A stretch of DNA of 32,053 bases, taken from positions 1 through 32,053 of the forward strand of contig JAPYPT010000022.1 of the NCBI GenBank assembly GCA_029937535.1. The letters are read 5' to 3'. The position numbers and the translations under genes were made by a program. The stretch's first letter is position 1. Each line of letters begins with the position of its first letter. Positions 1 through 8,922 of this stretch are shown here, piece by piece. The notes under the pieces were generated by a model. The model was not told the origin of the DNA. It saw nothing but the letters and a program-made list of their open reading frames with translations, and searched no databases. This stretch comes from Alphaproteobacteria bacterium (GTDB lineage Bacteria; Pseudomonadota; Alphaproteobacteria; GCA-2731375).

Positions 1-1260
1 GCCTACGACTACACCGTGTTGGCCGGCACCCAAGGGCGGCGCAACCACTACAAGCAGGATCGCATGTTCGAGCTGGCCACTCGCTTCAAAATGCCCTTGA
101 TCCTGTTTGCCGAGGGCGGCGGCGGCCGGCCCGGTGACGACAATGTGGGCCCGCGCGTGGCCTTCGATACCCACACCTTCACCACCTTCTCCAGATTGAG
201 CGGCCTGGTGCCCATGGTGGGGATCAACAATGGCCGCTGTTTTGCCGGCAATACGGCGCTCTTGGCCTGTTGCGATGTGATCATCGCCACGGAAAGTTCC
301 ACCATCGCCATGGGCGGGCCCGCGATGATCGAGGGCGGGGGCCTGGGCATCTACACGCCCGAGGAGGTGGGTCCCATGTCGTTCCAGGTGCCCAACGGCG
401 TGGTCGATATTCTGGTCAAGGACCAGGAAGAATCGGTTGAAGTGGCGAAAAAATACCTGTCCTACTTCCAAGGACCCATCGACCATTGGGAAGCCCACGA
501 TCAACGCCCTCTGCGCCATGTGGTGCCTGAAAACCGCGTCCGTCTGTACGATATGCGGGAGGTTATCGAAACCTTGGCCGACAAGGATTCAATTCTGGAA
601 ATCCGAGAAAAATTCGGCATCGGGGTGATCACCGCCTTCATCCGGATCGAGGGCAAGCCCATGGGCCTGATCGCCAATAATCCCCACCATTTGGCCGGCG
701 CCATCGACTCGGACGGGGCCGACAAGGGCGCGCGTTTTCTGCAACTTTGCGATGCCTTCGATATTCCGGTTCTGAGCCTGATGGATTGCCCCGGCATCAT
801 GGTTGGCCCGGATGTGGAACGCACGGCCCTGGTGCGCCATTCCACCCGCATGTTCAATACCGGCGCCAATATGACGACGCCGCTGTTCGGCGTCATCGTG
901 CGCAAGGCTTATGGCCTTGGTGTTCAGGCCATGTGCGGCGCTTCCTCCCTCGTCGGCTTCTTCACCGTGGCCTGGCCGACGGCGGAATTCGCCGGCATGA
1001 ACATCGAAGGCGCGGTAAAGCTGGGCCACCGCAAGGAGCTCATGGCGATCAAGGACCCGGACGAACGATTGCGGGAATTCGATGACCGGGTGGCAAGCGC
1101 CTATGAAACCGCCCGCGCCGTCAATGCTGGAACGGGCGGCGGCCTGGACGATGTCATCGATCCGGCGGAAACCCGCGCCTGGATCGCCAACAGCCTGCGC
1201 CGCCTGCCGCCCGTCCCACCGCGGGACGGCAAGAAATATCCCTATATCGATACCTGGTGA
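1..1260 (+). CDS. Acyl-CoA carboxylase carboxyltransferase (beta) subunit, 5' end outside window
   Basis: The reading frame is open from the first base, so the gene starts upstream; about 419 residues are visible, ending at TGA 1258-1260. This is the C-terminal part of a biotin-dependent carboxyltransferase of the acetyl/propionyl-CoA carboxylase beta type, which moves carboxyl from carboxybiotin to an acyl-CoA. Visible family marks are the crotonase-fold stretch with GRCFAGN and AMGGPAMIEGG, the second-half IANNPHHLAGAID region, the LMDCPGIMVG acyl-CoA loop, and a terminal tail ending YPYIDTW. No biotin carboxylase partner lies downstream on this strand; the next genes run the other way. It could be the CT half of a longer single-chain carboxylase whose start is not seen. 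The family is clear; the substrate is not. Confidence 0.88.
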   Translation, partial: AYDYTVLAGTQGRRNHYKQDRMFELATRFKMPLILFAEGGGGRPGDDNVGPRVAFDTHTFTTFSRLSGLVPMVGINNGRCFAGNTALLACCDVIIATESSTIAMGGPAMIEGGGLGIYTPEEVGPMSFQVPNGVVDILVKDQEESVEVAKKYLSYFQGPIDHWEAHDQRPLRHVVPENRVRLYDMREVIETLADKDSILEIREKFGIGVITAFIRIEGKPMGLIANNPHHLAGAIDSDGADKGARFLQLCDAFDIPVLSLMDCPGIMVGPDVERTALVRHSTRMFNTGANMTTPLFGVIVRKAYGLGVQAMCGASSLVGFFTVAWPTAEFAGMNIEGAVKLGHRKELMAIKDPDERLREFDDRVASAYETARAVNAGTGGGLDDVIDPAETRAWIANSLRRLPPVPPRDGKKYPYIDTW

Positions 1261-1266
1261 GGAAGC

Positions 1267-1366
1267 GGCGGATTAATACGGGGACGGAATACTTATATCG
1301 TCCTCCGGTGTGGAAAGCTTCTCGGACGGTGACGATATAAGTATTCCGTCCCCGTATTAATCCGCC
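1267..1366. repeat. Perfect 36-bp inverted repeat with 28-bp loop
   Basis: Arms 1267-1302 and 1331-1366 are exact reverse complements over 36 bases, both carrying the core GGGGACGGAATACTTAT. The left arm begins 7 bases after the stop of the upstream carboxyltransferase, in the gap between convergent genes. It could act as a two-way transcription terminator or RNA stabiliser. Its length and perfect match are more like a recent REP/MITE-type palindrome than an ordinary terminator. No transposase is near. Confidence 0.9.
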
Positions 1367-1404
1367 CACCTCGGACGCTTGTGATTGGCCGAGGCGGAGC
1401 ATTG

Positions 1405-1433
1405 TGGGGACATGTACTTGTTACGTGTCCCCA
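1405..1433. repeat. Short palindrome with TGGGGACA / TGTCCCCA ends
   Basis: Twelve-base arms 1405-1416 and 1422-1433 pair with one mismatch around a 5-base loop. It shares the GGGGAC start with the arms of the larger inverted repeat 39 bases to the left, so the two may belong to one repeat class. It lies between convergent genes, so terminator use is also possible. Confidence 0.7.
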
Positions 1434-1471
1434 GAATGGGGGCAACCGCTCTGAACGGGAGCGGCCGTGCA

Positions 1472-3457
1472 TTAATCCGCTGCTTCCTCCAGCACCACCA
1501 GCAATTCGCCATTGTCGACCTGATCGCCGACGGCCACGCGCAATTGTTTCACGATGCCGGGAACAGGGGCCGTGATGCGGTGTTCCATCTTCATGGCCTC
1601 CAGGATCAGCAGAAGCTGGCCTTGTTCCACTGTCGCGCCTTCCTCCACATGGGTCGCGGTGACGTTGCCCGGCATGGGCGCCACCAGGCCGCCGGTGAAT
1701 TCCGCCCCCTGGCTGTCGGGGAAACGGGGCAACTCTTCCAACTCAACACCGCCGCCGCGTCCGTGCACCAGCCACCGGTTGCCGTCCGGCGTCACCGATA
1801 GATTGACCCTCGCGCCACTGATCTCCAGGTCGATGCTCCCGTCCTTGACGGAAAACACCACCGCCGTGTAGCTGTCATCACCGACCGCTATCTCGAACGA
1901 GCCGTTGCGCCGGGCGCGGTAGGATACGGCGAGTTCGCCACCGTCATGGCTGAAGTTTACCCGCTCCGGCGGCATGATGGAGTTGCGCCAGCCACTGCCG
2001 ATACCGCCCAAGACCGGCGCCTCGGCCCGCCGGCGGGACTGGGCATAGATCACGGCCGCGATGGCGGCCTGGTGCAGCTCAGCCTCGGCGGTCTTGCCTT
2101 GGCGGTCGGGTGCAACCCGTTCGATGAAATCCGTCGTTGTATCGCCGGCAATGAACGCCGGCGTGCGCAAGGTGGCGACCAGAAAATCCCGGTTGTTGGT
2201 GACGCCTTGCAGGCGGGTGTTTTCCAACACCCGGGCCAGGCGGCGGGCGGCCTCCGCCCGGCTCGGGGCCTTGACGATGACCTTGGCGATCATGGGGTCG
2301 AACTCGACACCGATTTCGCTGCCCGACTCTATGCCGGCGTCAAAGCGGGCGTTGGTGGCGGTATCGGGTTCCCAGGCGATGACCCGGCCTGGCGACGGCA
2401 GGAAATCATTGCTGGGATCCTCGGCATAAATCCGCGCCTCGATGGCGTGGCCGTCGATGGAGAGATCGTCCTGGGTGTAGCCAAGCGCCTCGCCCTCGGC
2501 GATCCGCAATTGCTCCCGCACCAAGTCCAGGCCGGTGATTTCCTCCGTCACGGGATGCTCTACCTGCAGACGGGTATTAACCTCCAGAAACCAAAAATCG
2601 TCGCCATCAAGCAGGAATTCCACGGTCCCGGCGGAGGCATAGCCGATCTTCCGCGCCGCCGAGAGCGCCGCCTCGCCCATGCGGGCGCGCAGGGCGGCAT
2701 CGACGGCCGGCGACGGCGCTTCCTCGATGACCTTCTGATGGCGGCGCTGGATCGAACATTCCCGTTCGAACAGATGCACCAGGTTGCCATGCAGATCGCC
2801 CAGGATCTGGATCTCCACATGGCGCGACGATGTCAGCCAGCGTTCCAGAAACAGGGTGTCATCGCCAAAGGCGGCGCCGGCCTCCCGCCGCGCGCCATCG
2901 ACGGCGTCGGCCAGCTCGGCCTCTTCCCCGACCACGCGCATGCCGCGCCCACCGCCCCCGGCGGAGGCTTTCACCAATACGGGATAGCCGATTTCCCTTG
3001 CGGCGGCGGCGATATCGTCGTTTGGGCCAAGCTCCCGCGCCGGCAGGGTCGGGACCCCCGCCGCCACCATCAACCGCTTGGCCGATAGTTTGTCGCCCAT
3101 GGCGGCGATGGCCTCGGGCGAGGGACCGACCCAGGTCATGCCGGCGGCCTGCACTTCCCGGGCGAAGGCGGCGTTCTCGGCCAGGAAGCCATAGCCCGGA
3201 TGCACCCCGTCGGCGCCGGCGCGTTTGGCCGCCTCAATCACCTTGTCCATGTCCAGGTATGTTTCAGCCGAGGTCCGGCCGCCCAAGGCAATGGCGCTGT
3301 CGGCTTCGCGCACATAAGGCGCGGTGGCGTCACCGTCGGCATAGATGGCAACGGTGGCGATGCCCATTTCGTGGGCGGTGCGGATGATGCGCCGGGCAAT
3401 CTCGCCGCGGTTGGCGATCAACAGTCGGGTGATGGGCCTTTGCATTACATCCGCCAT
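1472..3457 (-). CDS. Acyl-CoA carboxylase alpha subunit (biotin carboxylase plus biotin carrier domain)
   Basis: A 661-residue protein that carboxylates its own biotin with ATP and bicarbonate for the partner carboxyltransferase encoded just upstream. Order of parts: biotin carboxylase N-terminal domain (LLIANRGEIA near 12-21, HPGYGFLAEN 86-95), ATP-grasp domain with the glycine-rich loop KASAGGGGRGMR at 163-174, a linker of about 150 residues, and a C-terminal biotinyl domain with EAMKMEH, the attachment lysine being K623. The length is normal for methylcrotonyl-, geranyl- or propionyl-CoA carboxylase alpha chains. The start overlaps the previous gene by 13 bases. An AAGGAG box 8 bases ahead supports ATG 3457 over the in-frame ATG at 3445, which shares its A with the upstream stop. 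Cytoplasmic; the acyl substrate is not decided by sequence. Confidence 0.95.
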   Translation of the reverse strand: MADVMQRPITRLLIANRGEIARRIIRTAHEMGIATVAIYADGDATAPYVREADSAIALGGRTSAETYLDMDKVIEAAKRAGADGVHPGYGFLAENAAFAREVQAAGMTWVGPSPEAIAAMGDKLSAKRLMVAAGVPTLPARELGPNDDIAAAAREIGYPVLVKASAGGGGRGMRVVGEEAELADAVDGARREAGAAFGDDTLFLERWLTSSRHVEIQILGDLHGNLVHLFERECSIQRRHQKVIEEAPSPAVDAALRARMGEAALSAARKIGYASAGTVEFLLDGDDFWFLEVNTRLQVEHPVTEEITGLDLVREQLRIAEGEALGYTQDDLSIDGHAIEARIYAEDPSNDFLPSPGRVIAWEPDTATNARFDAGIESGSEIGVEFDPMIAKVIVKAPSRAEAARRLARVLENTRLQGVTNNRDFLVATLRTPAFIAGDTTTDFIERVAPDRQGKTAEAELHQAAIAAVIYAQSRRRAEAPVLGGIGSGWRNSIMPPERVNFSHDGGELAVSYRARRNGSFEIAVGDDSYTAVVFSVKDGSIDLEISGARVNLSVTPDGNRWLVHGRGGGVELEELPRFPDSQGAEFTGGLVAPMPGNVTATHVEEGATVEQGQLLLILEAMKMEHRITAPVPGIVKQLRVAVGDQVDNGELLVVLEEAAD

Positions 3458-5076
3458 GTGCCGAACTCCTTGGTGCCCGCGACCACTTGGTTGTGGCAGG
3501 TGGAGAGCGCGATGGCGATCACCGTGCGGGTATCGCGGGGGTCGATCATGCCGTCGTCGGAAACCCGTGAGGTGGCGTACAGGCCTTTCGAGCGTTCCTC
3601 GGCCCAGTGTTCGGCAAGGCCGGCGCGCTTGGCGTCCGCCTCCTCGTCGAACTCAAGGCCCCGGCGTTCCGCCGCCCGGCGCTGGACGATGGACATCACG
3701 CCGGCCATTTGTTTCGGCCCCATGACGGCGATCTTGGCGGTGGGCCAGATGAAGGTGAAGCGGGTGCCATAGGCCCGTCCGCTCATGCCGTAATTGCCCG
3801 CGCCATACGAGGCGCCGACGATGATGGAGATGTGCGGCACCGTGGAATTGGACACCGCGTTGATCATCTTCGAGCCGTTCTTGGTAATCCCGCCCTGCTC
3901 GAAATCGGTGCCGACGATATAGCCGGTGATGTTGTGCAGAAACACCAACGGCACGTCGATCTGATTGCAAAGCTGAATGAACTGGGCGGCTTTTTCCGAG
4001 GATTCCGACATTAATGGCCCATTATTGGCAACAATGCCGATGGGATAGCCGTGCAGGGAGGCCCAGCCCGTCACCAAGGTTGGCCCGTACAGGGGCTTGA
4101 ACTCCTCGAAGCGGGAGCCATCGACGATGCGGGCGATGATGTCGCGGATATCGAAGGGCACGCGCAGATCCTCGTTGACGATGCCCAGCAGCTCCTCTTC
4201 ATCATACAGCGGCGCGTCATTGGGCAGGGTCGGGCCGGGGCCCTGCTTGCGCCAGTTCAGATGCGCGACCACCTCGCGGCAGATGCGGATGCCGTCCACC
4301 TCGTCCTCGGCCAGATAGTCGCCCAGGCCGGAGGTGCGCGTATGCATTTCGGCCCCGCCCAGGCTTTCTTCGTCGGCGTCCTCGCCAGTGGCCATTTTCA
4401 CCAGGGGCGGGCCGCCCAAGAAGACCTTGGACTGGCCTTTAATGAAGATATTGTAATCGCTCATGCCGGGCTGATAGGCGCCGCCGGCGGTGGAGGCGCC
4501 GAAAACCACGGAGATGGTTGGAATGCGCATCTTTGACAGTTCGGTGATTTCATAAAACAGCCGCCCGGATTCGGCGAAATGTCCACCCTCGCGGCGGATC
4601 GCGGCCTCCGGATCGCCGCCGCCCTCGCCACGTAGATCGGCGCCGGCGGATTCCACGAACTGCACGTACGGCAGGCGGTTTACCCGGGCGATCTCCAGCC
4701 CCCGCATCAGTTTCTTGGCGTTGAACTGGTTGAAGGCGCCGGCCCGGACGGAAGGATCATGGCCCAGGATCAGACATTCCGTGCCCTCGATCACGCCCAG
4801 GCCGACCACGAAGCCGGAACCGACGTTGAAGTTAGAGCGCCAAGCCGCAAGCGGGCTGATTTCCAGAAACGGCGAATCCCGGTCCAGCACCAGGGCGATG
4901 CGTTCCCGGATCGGCATTTTGTCGCGGGCGGCCAGGCGCGCCATGGCCTCCTCGCCGCCACCCTGGGCGACCTCCTCGTGCAACTCGTCGAGGCCGGCCA
5001 GCGTTTGCAGCATGTTGTCGCGGTTGACTTGGAATTCGTCCGATCGCACGTCCAGCGTCGTGGCAAGTACGGGCAT
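3445..5076 (-). CDS. Acyl-CoA carboxylase carboxyltransferase, methylcrotonyl-CoA carboxylase beta-like
   Basis: A 543-residue carboxyltransferase, normal length for the MCCase/geranyl-CoA carboxylase beta family. The N-terminal half has RLAARDKMPIRERIALVLD and FGASTAGGAYQPGMSDY. The C-terminal half has the oxyanion/CoA segment HNITGYIVGTDFEQGGITK and GASYGAGNYGMSGRAYGTRF, then FIWPTAKIAVMGPKQMAGVM. These are hallmarks of the MCC-type branch rather than propionyl-CoA carboxylase. It is the middle gene of a minus-strand operon: the lyase-like gene ends 47 bases upstream and the biotin carboxylase overlaps its 3' end, implying coupled translation of the two subunits. Together they suggest carboxylation of a 3-methyl-branched enoyl-CoA followed by lyase cleavage, as in leucine or acyclic terpene breakdown. 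That pathway assignment is an inference. Confidence 0.93.
   Translation of the reverse strand: MPVLATTLDVRSDEFQVNRDNMLQTLAGLDELHEEVAQGGGEEAMARLAARDKMPIRERIALVLDRDSPFLEISPLAAWRSNFNVGSGFVVGLGVIEGTECLILGHDPSVRAGAFNQFNAKKLMRGLEIARVNRLPYVQFVESAGADLRGEGGGDPEAAIRREGGHFAESGRLFYEITELSKMRIPTISVVFGASTAGGAYQPGMSDYNIFIKGQSKVFLGGPPLVKMATGEDADEESLGGAEMHTRTSGLGDYLAEDEVDGIRICREVVAHLNWRKQGPGPTLPNDAPLYDEEELLGIVNEDLRVPFDIRDIIARIVDGSRFEEFKPLYGPTLVTGWASLHGYPIGIVANNGPLMSESSEKAAQFIQLCNQIDVPLVFLHNITGYIVGTDFEQGGITKNGSKMINAVSNSTVPHISIIVGASYGAGNYGMSGRAYGTRFTFIWPTAKIAVMGPKQMAGVMSIVQRRAAERRGLEFDEEADAKRAGLAEHWAEERSKGLYATSRVSDDGMIDPRDTRTVIAIALSTCHNQVVAGTKEFGTWRM
3466..3471 (-). promoter_or_regulatory. Ribosome binding site that fixes the biotin carboxylase start
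   Basis: AAGGAG lies inside the 3' end of the carboxyltransferase gene, 8 bases ahead of ATG 3457. It favours the start that overlaps the upstream gene by 13 bases over the TAATG start at 3445. Confidence 0.7.
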
Positions 5077-5123
5077 GTGTTTACTCCGGCGTTACAGTTT
5101 TGTGAGGGTGTGTGATTGGCGGC

Positions 5124-6206
5124 TCAGCGGCCCAGCGCGTCGCCGTCTTTCCACGGCGAGAGCTGACCGGCATAGACTTCCGGCCCCTTGCGGAAATGGG
5201 CGGCCTCTTCCAGGGTCTCGACAAACGGCATATTGGCGGGATAAAGCCGATCGCCCCGGGGCAGGGCGCCGGATTTCGAGACATGGCCCCAAAGGGGGTG
5301 TCCGACGACTTCCTCGGCAATCGCCGCCGCCTCGATCAATTTGTCCAGATCATAGCCGGTTTCGATGCCCAGTTCGTGGCACAGGTTCACAAAATCCTCG
5401 GTCGGCACGTGACCGGCGGCGCGCCCGTTGCCGCAATAGGGGCAGCCGCCCATGCCGCCAATGGATGTGTCGAACTCCCGAACGCCCAATTGCAGGGCTT
5501 CGTAATAGCTGGTCAGGGTGGCGCCACGGCTGTCATGGAGATGCATGTGAAAATCCGTGATCTCGGGATATTTGTCCTTGATCGCCACCAGGGTCTCGCG
5601 CACCACGTGGGGCATGTTCCAGCCCATGGCGTCCAGGAAGGAGCATTTATTGACCTTGATGCCTGCGGCATGCCACTTGCCGATCAGCAGATCCAACAGT
5701 TCCATGCGTTGGGCCAGGGTGAACGGGCCTTCGAAGTTGGAGCCGAAGGGATTGCCCAGGCCGACGGCGCCGAATTCCGCGCCGGCCTCCCGCGCCGCGG
5801 CGACGGCGGCATCCACGCCGGCGATCTGTTCGGCCTGGGTGCGGTTGTAGTTGCGCCGCGCGAAGGTGTCGCACAGTTCCACATTGGTGCGGTGGCGCCG
5901 GCCGCGCACGTCGATTTTCGGATAGTAGGCATCCGCCCGGTCAAAACCGCGTTTGTTGAAGATTGCGGCGGTATATTTTATGCCCGGCTTTGGTACGAAA
6001 CGTTCCGCGATTTCGTCGATGCAGGCCATGGACGGCGTCCATTTGGGGTGTGCGAAGGAACCGATGGAAATGACCTTGGCGCCGGTCTCGCCGAGGGCAT
6101 CCAGCAGCCGCAGTTTTTCGTCCACGGAAATATCGGCGCTTTCGATCTGCAGACCTTCGCGCATGGTGTCGTCTGTGATGACAACGGATTTCGGCAGCAT
6201 GCTCAT
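5124..6206 (-). CDS. HMG-CoA lyase-like DRE-TIM metallolyase
   Basis: A 360-residue enzyme of the HMG-CoA lyase/isopropylmalate synthase (DRE-TIM) superfamily, expected to split a 3-hydroxy-3-methylacyl-CoA into acetyl-CoA and a keto product. Seen: TDDTMREGLQ (catalytic Arg16 with the metal Asp just before), metal-ligand motif HLHD at 222-225, and GMGGCPYCGNG with Cys255 where HMG-CoA lyases have GGCPYA. It is about 60 residues longer than typical bacterial lyases of this family and the active-site loop reads PYCGNGRAAGHVPTED, so it may be a sub-family with a different substrate. ATG 6206 is chosen because GGAGGAG sits 5 bases ahead (6212-6218); an upstream in-frame start at 6245 lacks this. 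First gene of the carboxylase operon, divergent from the phosphodiesterase. Confidence 0.88.
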   Translation of the reverse strand: MSMLPKSVVITDDTMREGLQIESADISVDEKLRLLDALGETGAKVISIGSFAHPKWTPSMACIDEIAERFVPKPGIKYTAAIFNKRGFDRADAYYPKIDVRGRRHRTNVELCDTFARRNYNRTQAEQIAGVDAAVAAAREAGAEFGAVGLGNPFGSNFEGPFTLAQRMELLDLLIGKWHAAGIKVNKCSFLDAMGWNMPHVVRETLVAIKDKYPEITDFHMHLHDSRGATLTSYYEALQLGVREFDTSIGGMGGCPYCGNGRAAGHVPTEDFVNLCHELGIETGYDLDKLIEAAAIAEEVVGHPLWGHVSKSGALPRGDRLYPANMPFVETLEEAAHFRKGPEVYAGQLSPWKDGDALGR

Positions 6207-6284
6207 ATCGGCTCCTCCATGAAGTGTCAGGCTATTATCTAGCAAGTGATGAATGATGAGTCGAACTTCTGCTATGCTCTGTTG

Positions 6285-7271
6285 ATGAAATTCGCGCCAT
6301 CGGCTCTGCTAATCCTACTGATCTGGTCTGCCCCGGCCTTGGCCGGCGGTTTTGATTTGCAAGGTCATCGCGGCGCCCGCGGCCTACTCCCCGAACATAG
6401 CCTGATCGGCTTCGCCAAGGCGCTGGCCATCGGTGTTACCACGCTGGAATTCGATGTTGGCATTACCCGTGATGCCACGTTCGTGGTTAGCCATGAACCG
6501 AGGCTTTCGCCCAACGTGACGCGAAACAAACGCGGCGAATGGCTGGTGGCGCCGACGCCGGCCATCCGTGAGCTGTCCTTGAAGAAATTGCAGCAGTACG
6601 ATGTGGGTCGGATCGCGCCGGGAACCCGTTATGCCCGCCGTTTGCCACATCAGGTTGGCAGCGATGGGGTGCGCATCCCCACTTTGGCCCAGGTCGTGGC
6701 CCTGACAAGGAAATTGGGCAACAAAACAGTTCGTTTCAACATCGAGACCAAGATCCGGCCGGATCGCCCGGATGAGACCATGCCCGCGAACCTTTTCGCC
6801 GTCATGTTGTTGGGCGAGATCGAGGAGGAAGGCATTGGCGATCGGACCACCATCCAGTCATTCGATTGGCGGACATTACGCGCCGTGCAAGCCTTCGCGC
6901 CGCACATACCGACTGTCTATCTCACCGCGCAACGGAAATGGCTGGATAATATCCAGGCCGGCAAACCCGGCCCATCGCCCTGGACGGCGGGACTTGATAT
7001 CGACGACCACGGCGGCTCCGTACCCCGGTTGATCAAGGCGGCGCGGGGCAAAATTTGGTCGCCTTACCACAATGATCTGAAACCGCATACCCTGCGCGAG
7101 GCGCATGATCTGGGCCTCAAGGTCGTTGTCTGGACCGTCAACAAGCGCAGCCGGATGAAAAAACTGATAGAGATGGGCGTGGACGGTATCATATCCGACT
7201 ATCCGGACAGATTGCGCGCCGTGATGGCCGAAAAAGGGCTGCCGCTACCCGCCGCGACCCCGCCTCGTTAG
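6285..7271 (+). CDS. glpQ: Secreted glycerophosphodiester phosphodiesterase (GlpQ type)
   Basis: A 328-residue precursor that hydrolyses glycerophosphodiesters to sn-glycerol 3-phosphate and an alcohol, probably in the periplasm. The start at ATG 6285 gives a clean signal peptide (MKFAPSALLILLIWSAPALA, cleavage near residue 20). Longer in-frame starts at 6246 (GTG) and 6249 (ATG) would bury it, though no strong ribosome site marks any choice. GDPD catalytic marks are GHRG (His28, Arg29), LEFDV (Glu55, Asp57) and SHE (His70); the C-terminal part has VVVWTVNK and the DGIISDYPD signature. Its 3' end overlaps the convergent glycerol-3-phosphate dehydrogenase gene by 27 bases, and that enzyme would use its product. 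The symbol is given by family resemblance. Confidence 0.92.
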   Translation: MKFAPSALLILLIWSAPALAGGFDLQGHRGARGLLPEHSLIGFAKALAIGVTTLEFDVGITRDATFVVSHEPRLSPNVTRNKRGEWLVAPTPAIRELSLKKLQQYDVGRIAPGTRYARRLPHQVGSDGVRIPTLAQVVALTRKLGNKTVRFNIETKIRPDRPDETMPANLFAVMLLGEIEEEGIGDRTTIQSFDWRTLRAVQAFAPHIPTVYLTAQRKWLDNIQAGKPGPSPWTAGLDIDDHGGSVPRLIKAARGKIWSPYHNDLKPHTLREAHDLGLKVVVWTVNKRSRMKKLIEMGVDGIISDYPDRLRAVMAEKGLPLPAATPPR

Positions 7272-8768
7272 GTACGTGCCGACTGCGGCGTGTTGCGCCT
7301 GATCGAGATGCAGGCCGCACTTGGTACGGCGCCACAATATGTCATCGGCGGTAACCGCCCATTCATGCTCCACCAGATAGTCGATTTCCCGTGCCGTCAG
7401 GCCGGCGCCGAAATCCTGGCCCAGATCGGCGATGGTTTTGGCGGCGCCCAGGACTTCCCCGGCCAGCGCGCCATGGCGCCCCACAAGGCGGTCAATCAGA
7501 TGGCTAGGTATTTCGGGATAATCATTGCACAGCGCGGCGATACATCCCGCCACGCCGCCCGTGCCCAGGTCACCGCCGGGCAATGGCGCGGACGCTGTCC
7601 AAGGATCGCCCGCGTCCGGAAAATAGGTGTTCACGCGTGCCATGGCGGCTTCCGCCAGGCGCCGGTACGTTGTGATCTTGCCGCCGAAAATGGACAGCAT
7701 TGGCGCCTGCGCGCCGTCTTCGCCGCCATCCAGTTCCAGAACATAGTCCCTGGTCACCGCCGATGGATCCGCCCCGCCGTCGCCGAACAGGGGGCGTACC
7801 CCGGCGAAGGACCAACACAACTGTTCGGGTGCAATTTGCCGCCCGAAATAGACGTTCACGGCATCGCATAGATACGCGATCTCATCGGTGGAAATCTCCA
7901 CCGCGCCGGGATCGCCGTCAAATTCCACATCCGTGGTGCCGATCAGGGAATATTGACCTTCATAAGGAATAACGAAAATCACCCGCCTGTCCGTGTGCTG
8001 CAGAATATAGGCCTGTTCACCGTCATAAAGACGCGGGACGACGATGTGACTGCCTTTTATCAACACGGTTCGCCGGCTTTGTTCGGGGTTGGGGGCGGCA
8101 TCCGTCACGGCCAATACCTGTTCCACCCAAGGCCCCGCCGCGTTGATCAGAACCTTGGCGCGTACCGCCTCGTTCCGGCCGTGGCGGTCAGCGAGGTCGG
8201 CCCGCCAAAGACCGCCCTCGCGCCGCGCGGAGAGCAGCTTGGTGCCCGTCATGATCCGTGCGCCAAGCCGGGCCGCGCTCATGGCGTTGATGATGACCAG
8301 ACGGGCGTCGTCGACCCAACAGTCGTGGTAGGCGAAGCCCTTGCGGATGTGCGGCCGCAGGATTTTGTCCCCGCCGGCGCGGGATAGGTTCAGGGAGGTT
8401 GCGTTGGGCAGGGAGGGATGGGGTCCCAAATGATCATAGAAAAACAGCCCCAGGCGCACCAGCCAGGCCGGTCTGATGGTGTTGACCAGAGGCAGGACGA
8501 AACGCATGGGCCGGACCAGGTGCGGGGCGGCGTGCAACAGCACTTCGCGTTCGGCAAGGGCCTCGCGCACCAGACGGAATTCAAAATATTCCAGATAACG
8601 CAGGCCGCCGTGGATCAGCTTGCTGCTGGCGGAAGAGGTGGCGCCGGCCAGATCGCCCATTTCACATAAAGCGACCGACAGGCCCCGCCCGGCGGCGTCC
8701 CGCGCGATGCCAACGCCGTTGATGCCGCCGCCGACAATGAGCACGTCATGGGTCTGAATTTCCGGCAA
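7245..8768 (-). CDS. glpD: Aerobic glycerol-3-phosphate dehydrogenase
   Basis: FAD enzyme of the inner-membrane surface that oxidises glycerol 3-phosphate to dihydroxyacetone phosphate and passes electrons to quinone. It closely matches E. coli GlpD in recalled motifs: the dinucleotide fold VGGGINGVGIARDAAGRGLS, ATSSASSKLIHGGLRYLEY, CWVDDARLV, LIKGSHIVVPR, IGTTDVEFDGDP, GVRPLFGDGG and the C-terminal VEHEWAVTADDILWRRTKCG. The start is uncertain. No ATG lies before the FAD motif; TTG 8768 leaves about 10 residues ahead of it, as in known GlpD, giving 507 residues. Another TTG at 8855 would add 29 residues without family resemblance. Neither has a good ribosome site. Tail-to-tail overlap with the phosphodiesterase suggests a linked glycerophosphodiester-use pair. 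Confidence 0.94.
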   Translation of the reverse strand: MPEIQTHDVLIVGGGINGVGIARDAAGRGLSVALCEMGDLAGATSSASSKLIHGGLRYLEYFEFRLVREALAEREVLLHAAPHLVRPMRFVLPLVNTIRPAWLVRLGLFFYDHLGPHPSLPNATSLNLSRAGGDKILRPHIRKGFAYHDCWVDDARLVIINAMSAARLGARIMTGTKLLSARREGGLWRADLADRHGRNEAVRAKVLINAAGPWVEQVLAVTDAAPNPEQSRRTVLIKGSHIVVPRLYDGEQAYILQHTDRRVIFVIPYEGQYSLIGTTDVEFDGDPGAVEISTDEIAYLCDAVNVYFGRQIAPEQLCWSFAGVRPLFGDGGADPSAVTRDYVLELDGGEDGAQAPMLSIFGGKITTYRRLAEAAMARVNTYFPDAGDPWTASAPLPGGDLGTGGVAGCIAALCNDYPEIPSHLIDRLVGRHGALAGEVLGAAKTIADLGQDFGAGLTAREIDYLVEHEWAVTADDILWRRTKCGLHLDQAQHAAVGTYLTRRGRGG

Positions 8769-8922
8769 GATGCTGGCCCGCTTTTCGTTGTTCAGTCTTG
8801 CGTTTATATCACCTCGCGGCGTTCGCGAGGCGTCCGCATGAGACTCCCCCGCCAAGAGGTGTTAGGTTCGCTTAACCGCGTTCGCGGCGTAAATCAGCGA
8901 GACATCGTGAAAGGAACGACCC

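Noticed and set aside
1946-3088. Long plus-strand frame of 380 codons
   Set aside because: Lies entirely antisense to the biotin carboxylase gene, which has full family motifs; the frame is open because of GC-rich codon bias and has no recognisable domain.
5112-6242. Long plus-strand frame of 376 codons
   Set aside because: Antisense to the HMG-CoA-lyase-like gene over its full length, with no motifs of its own.
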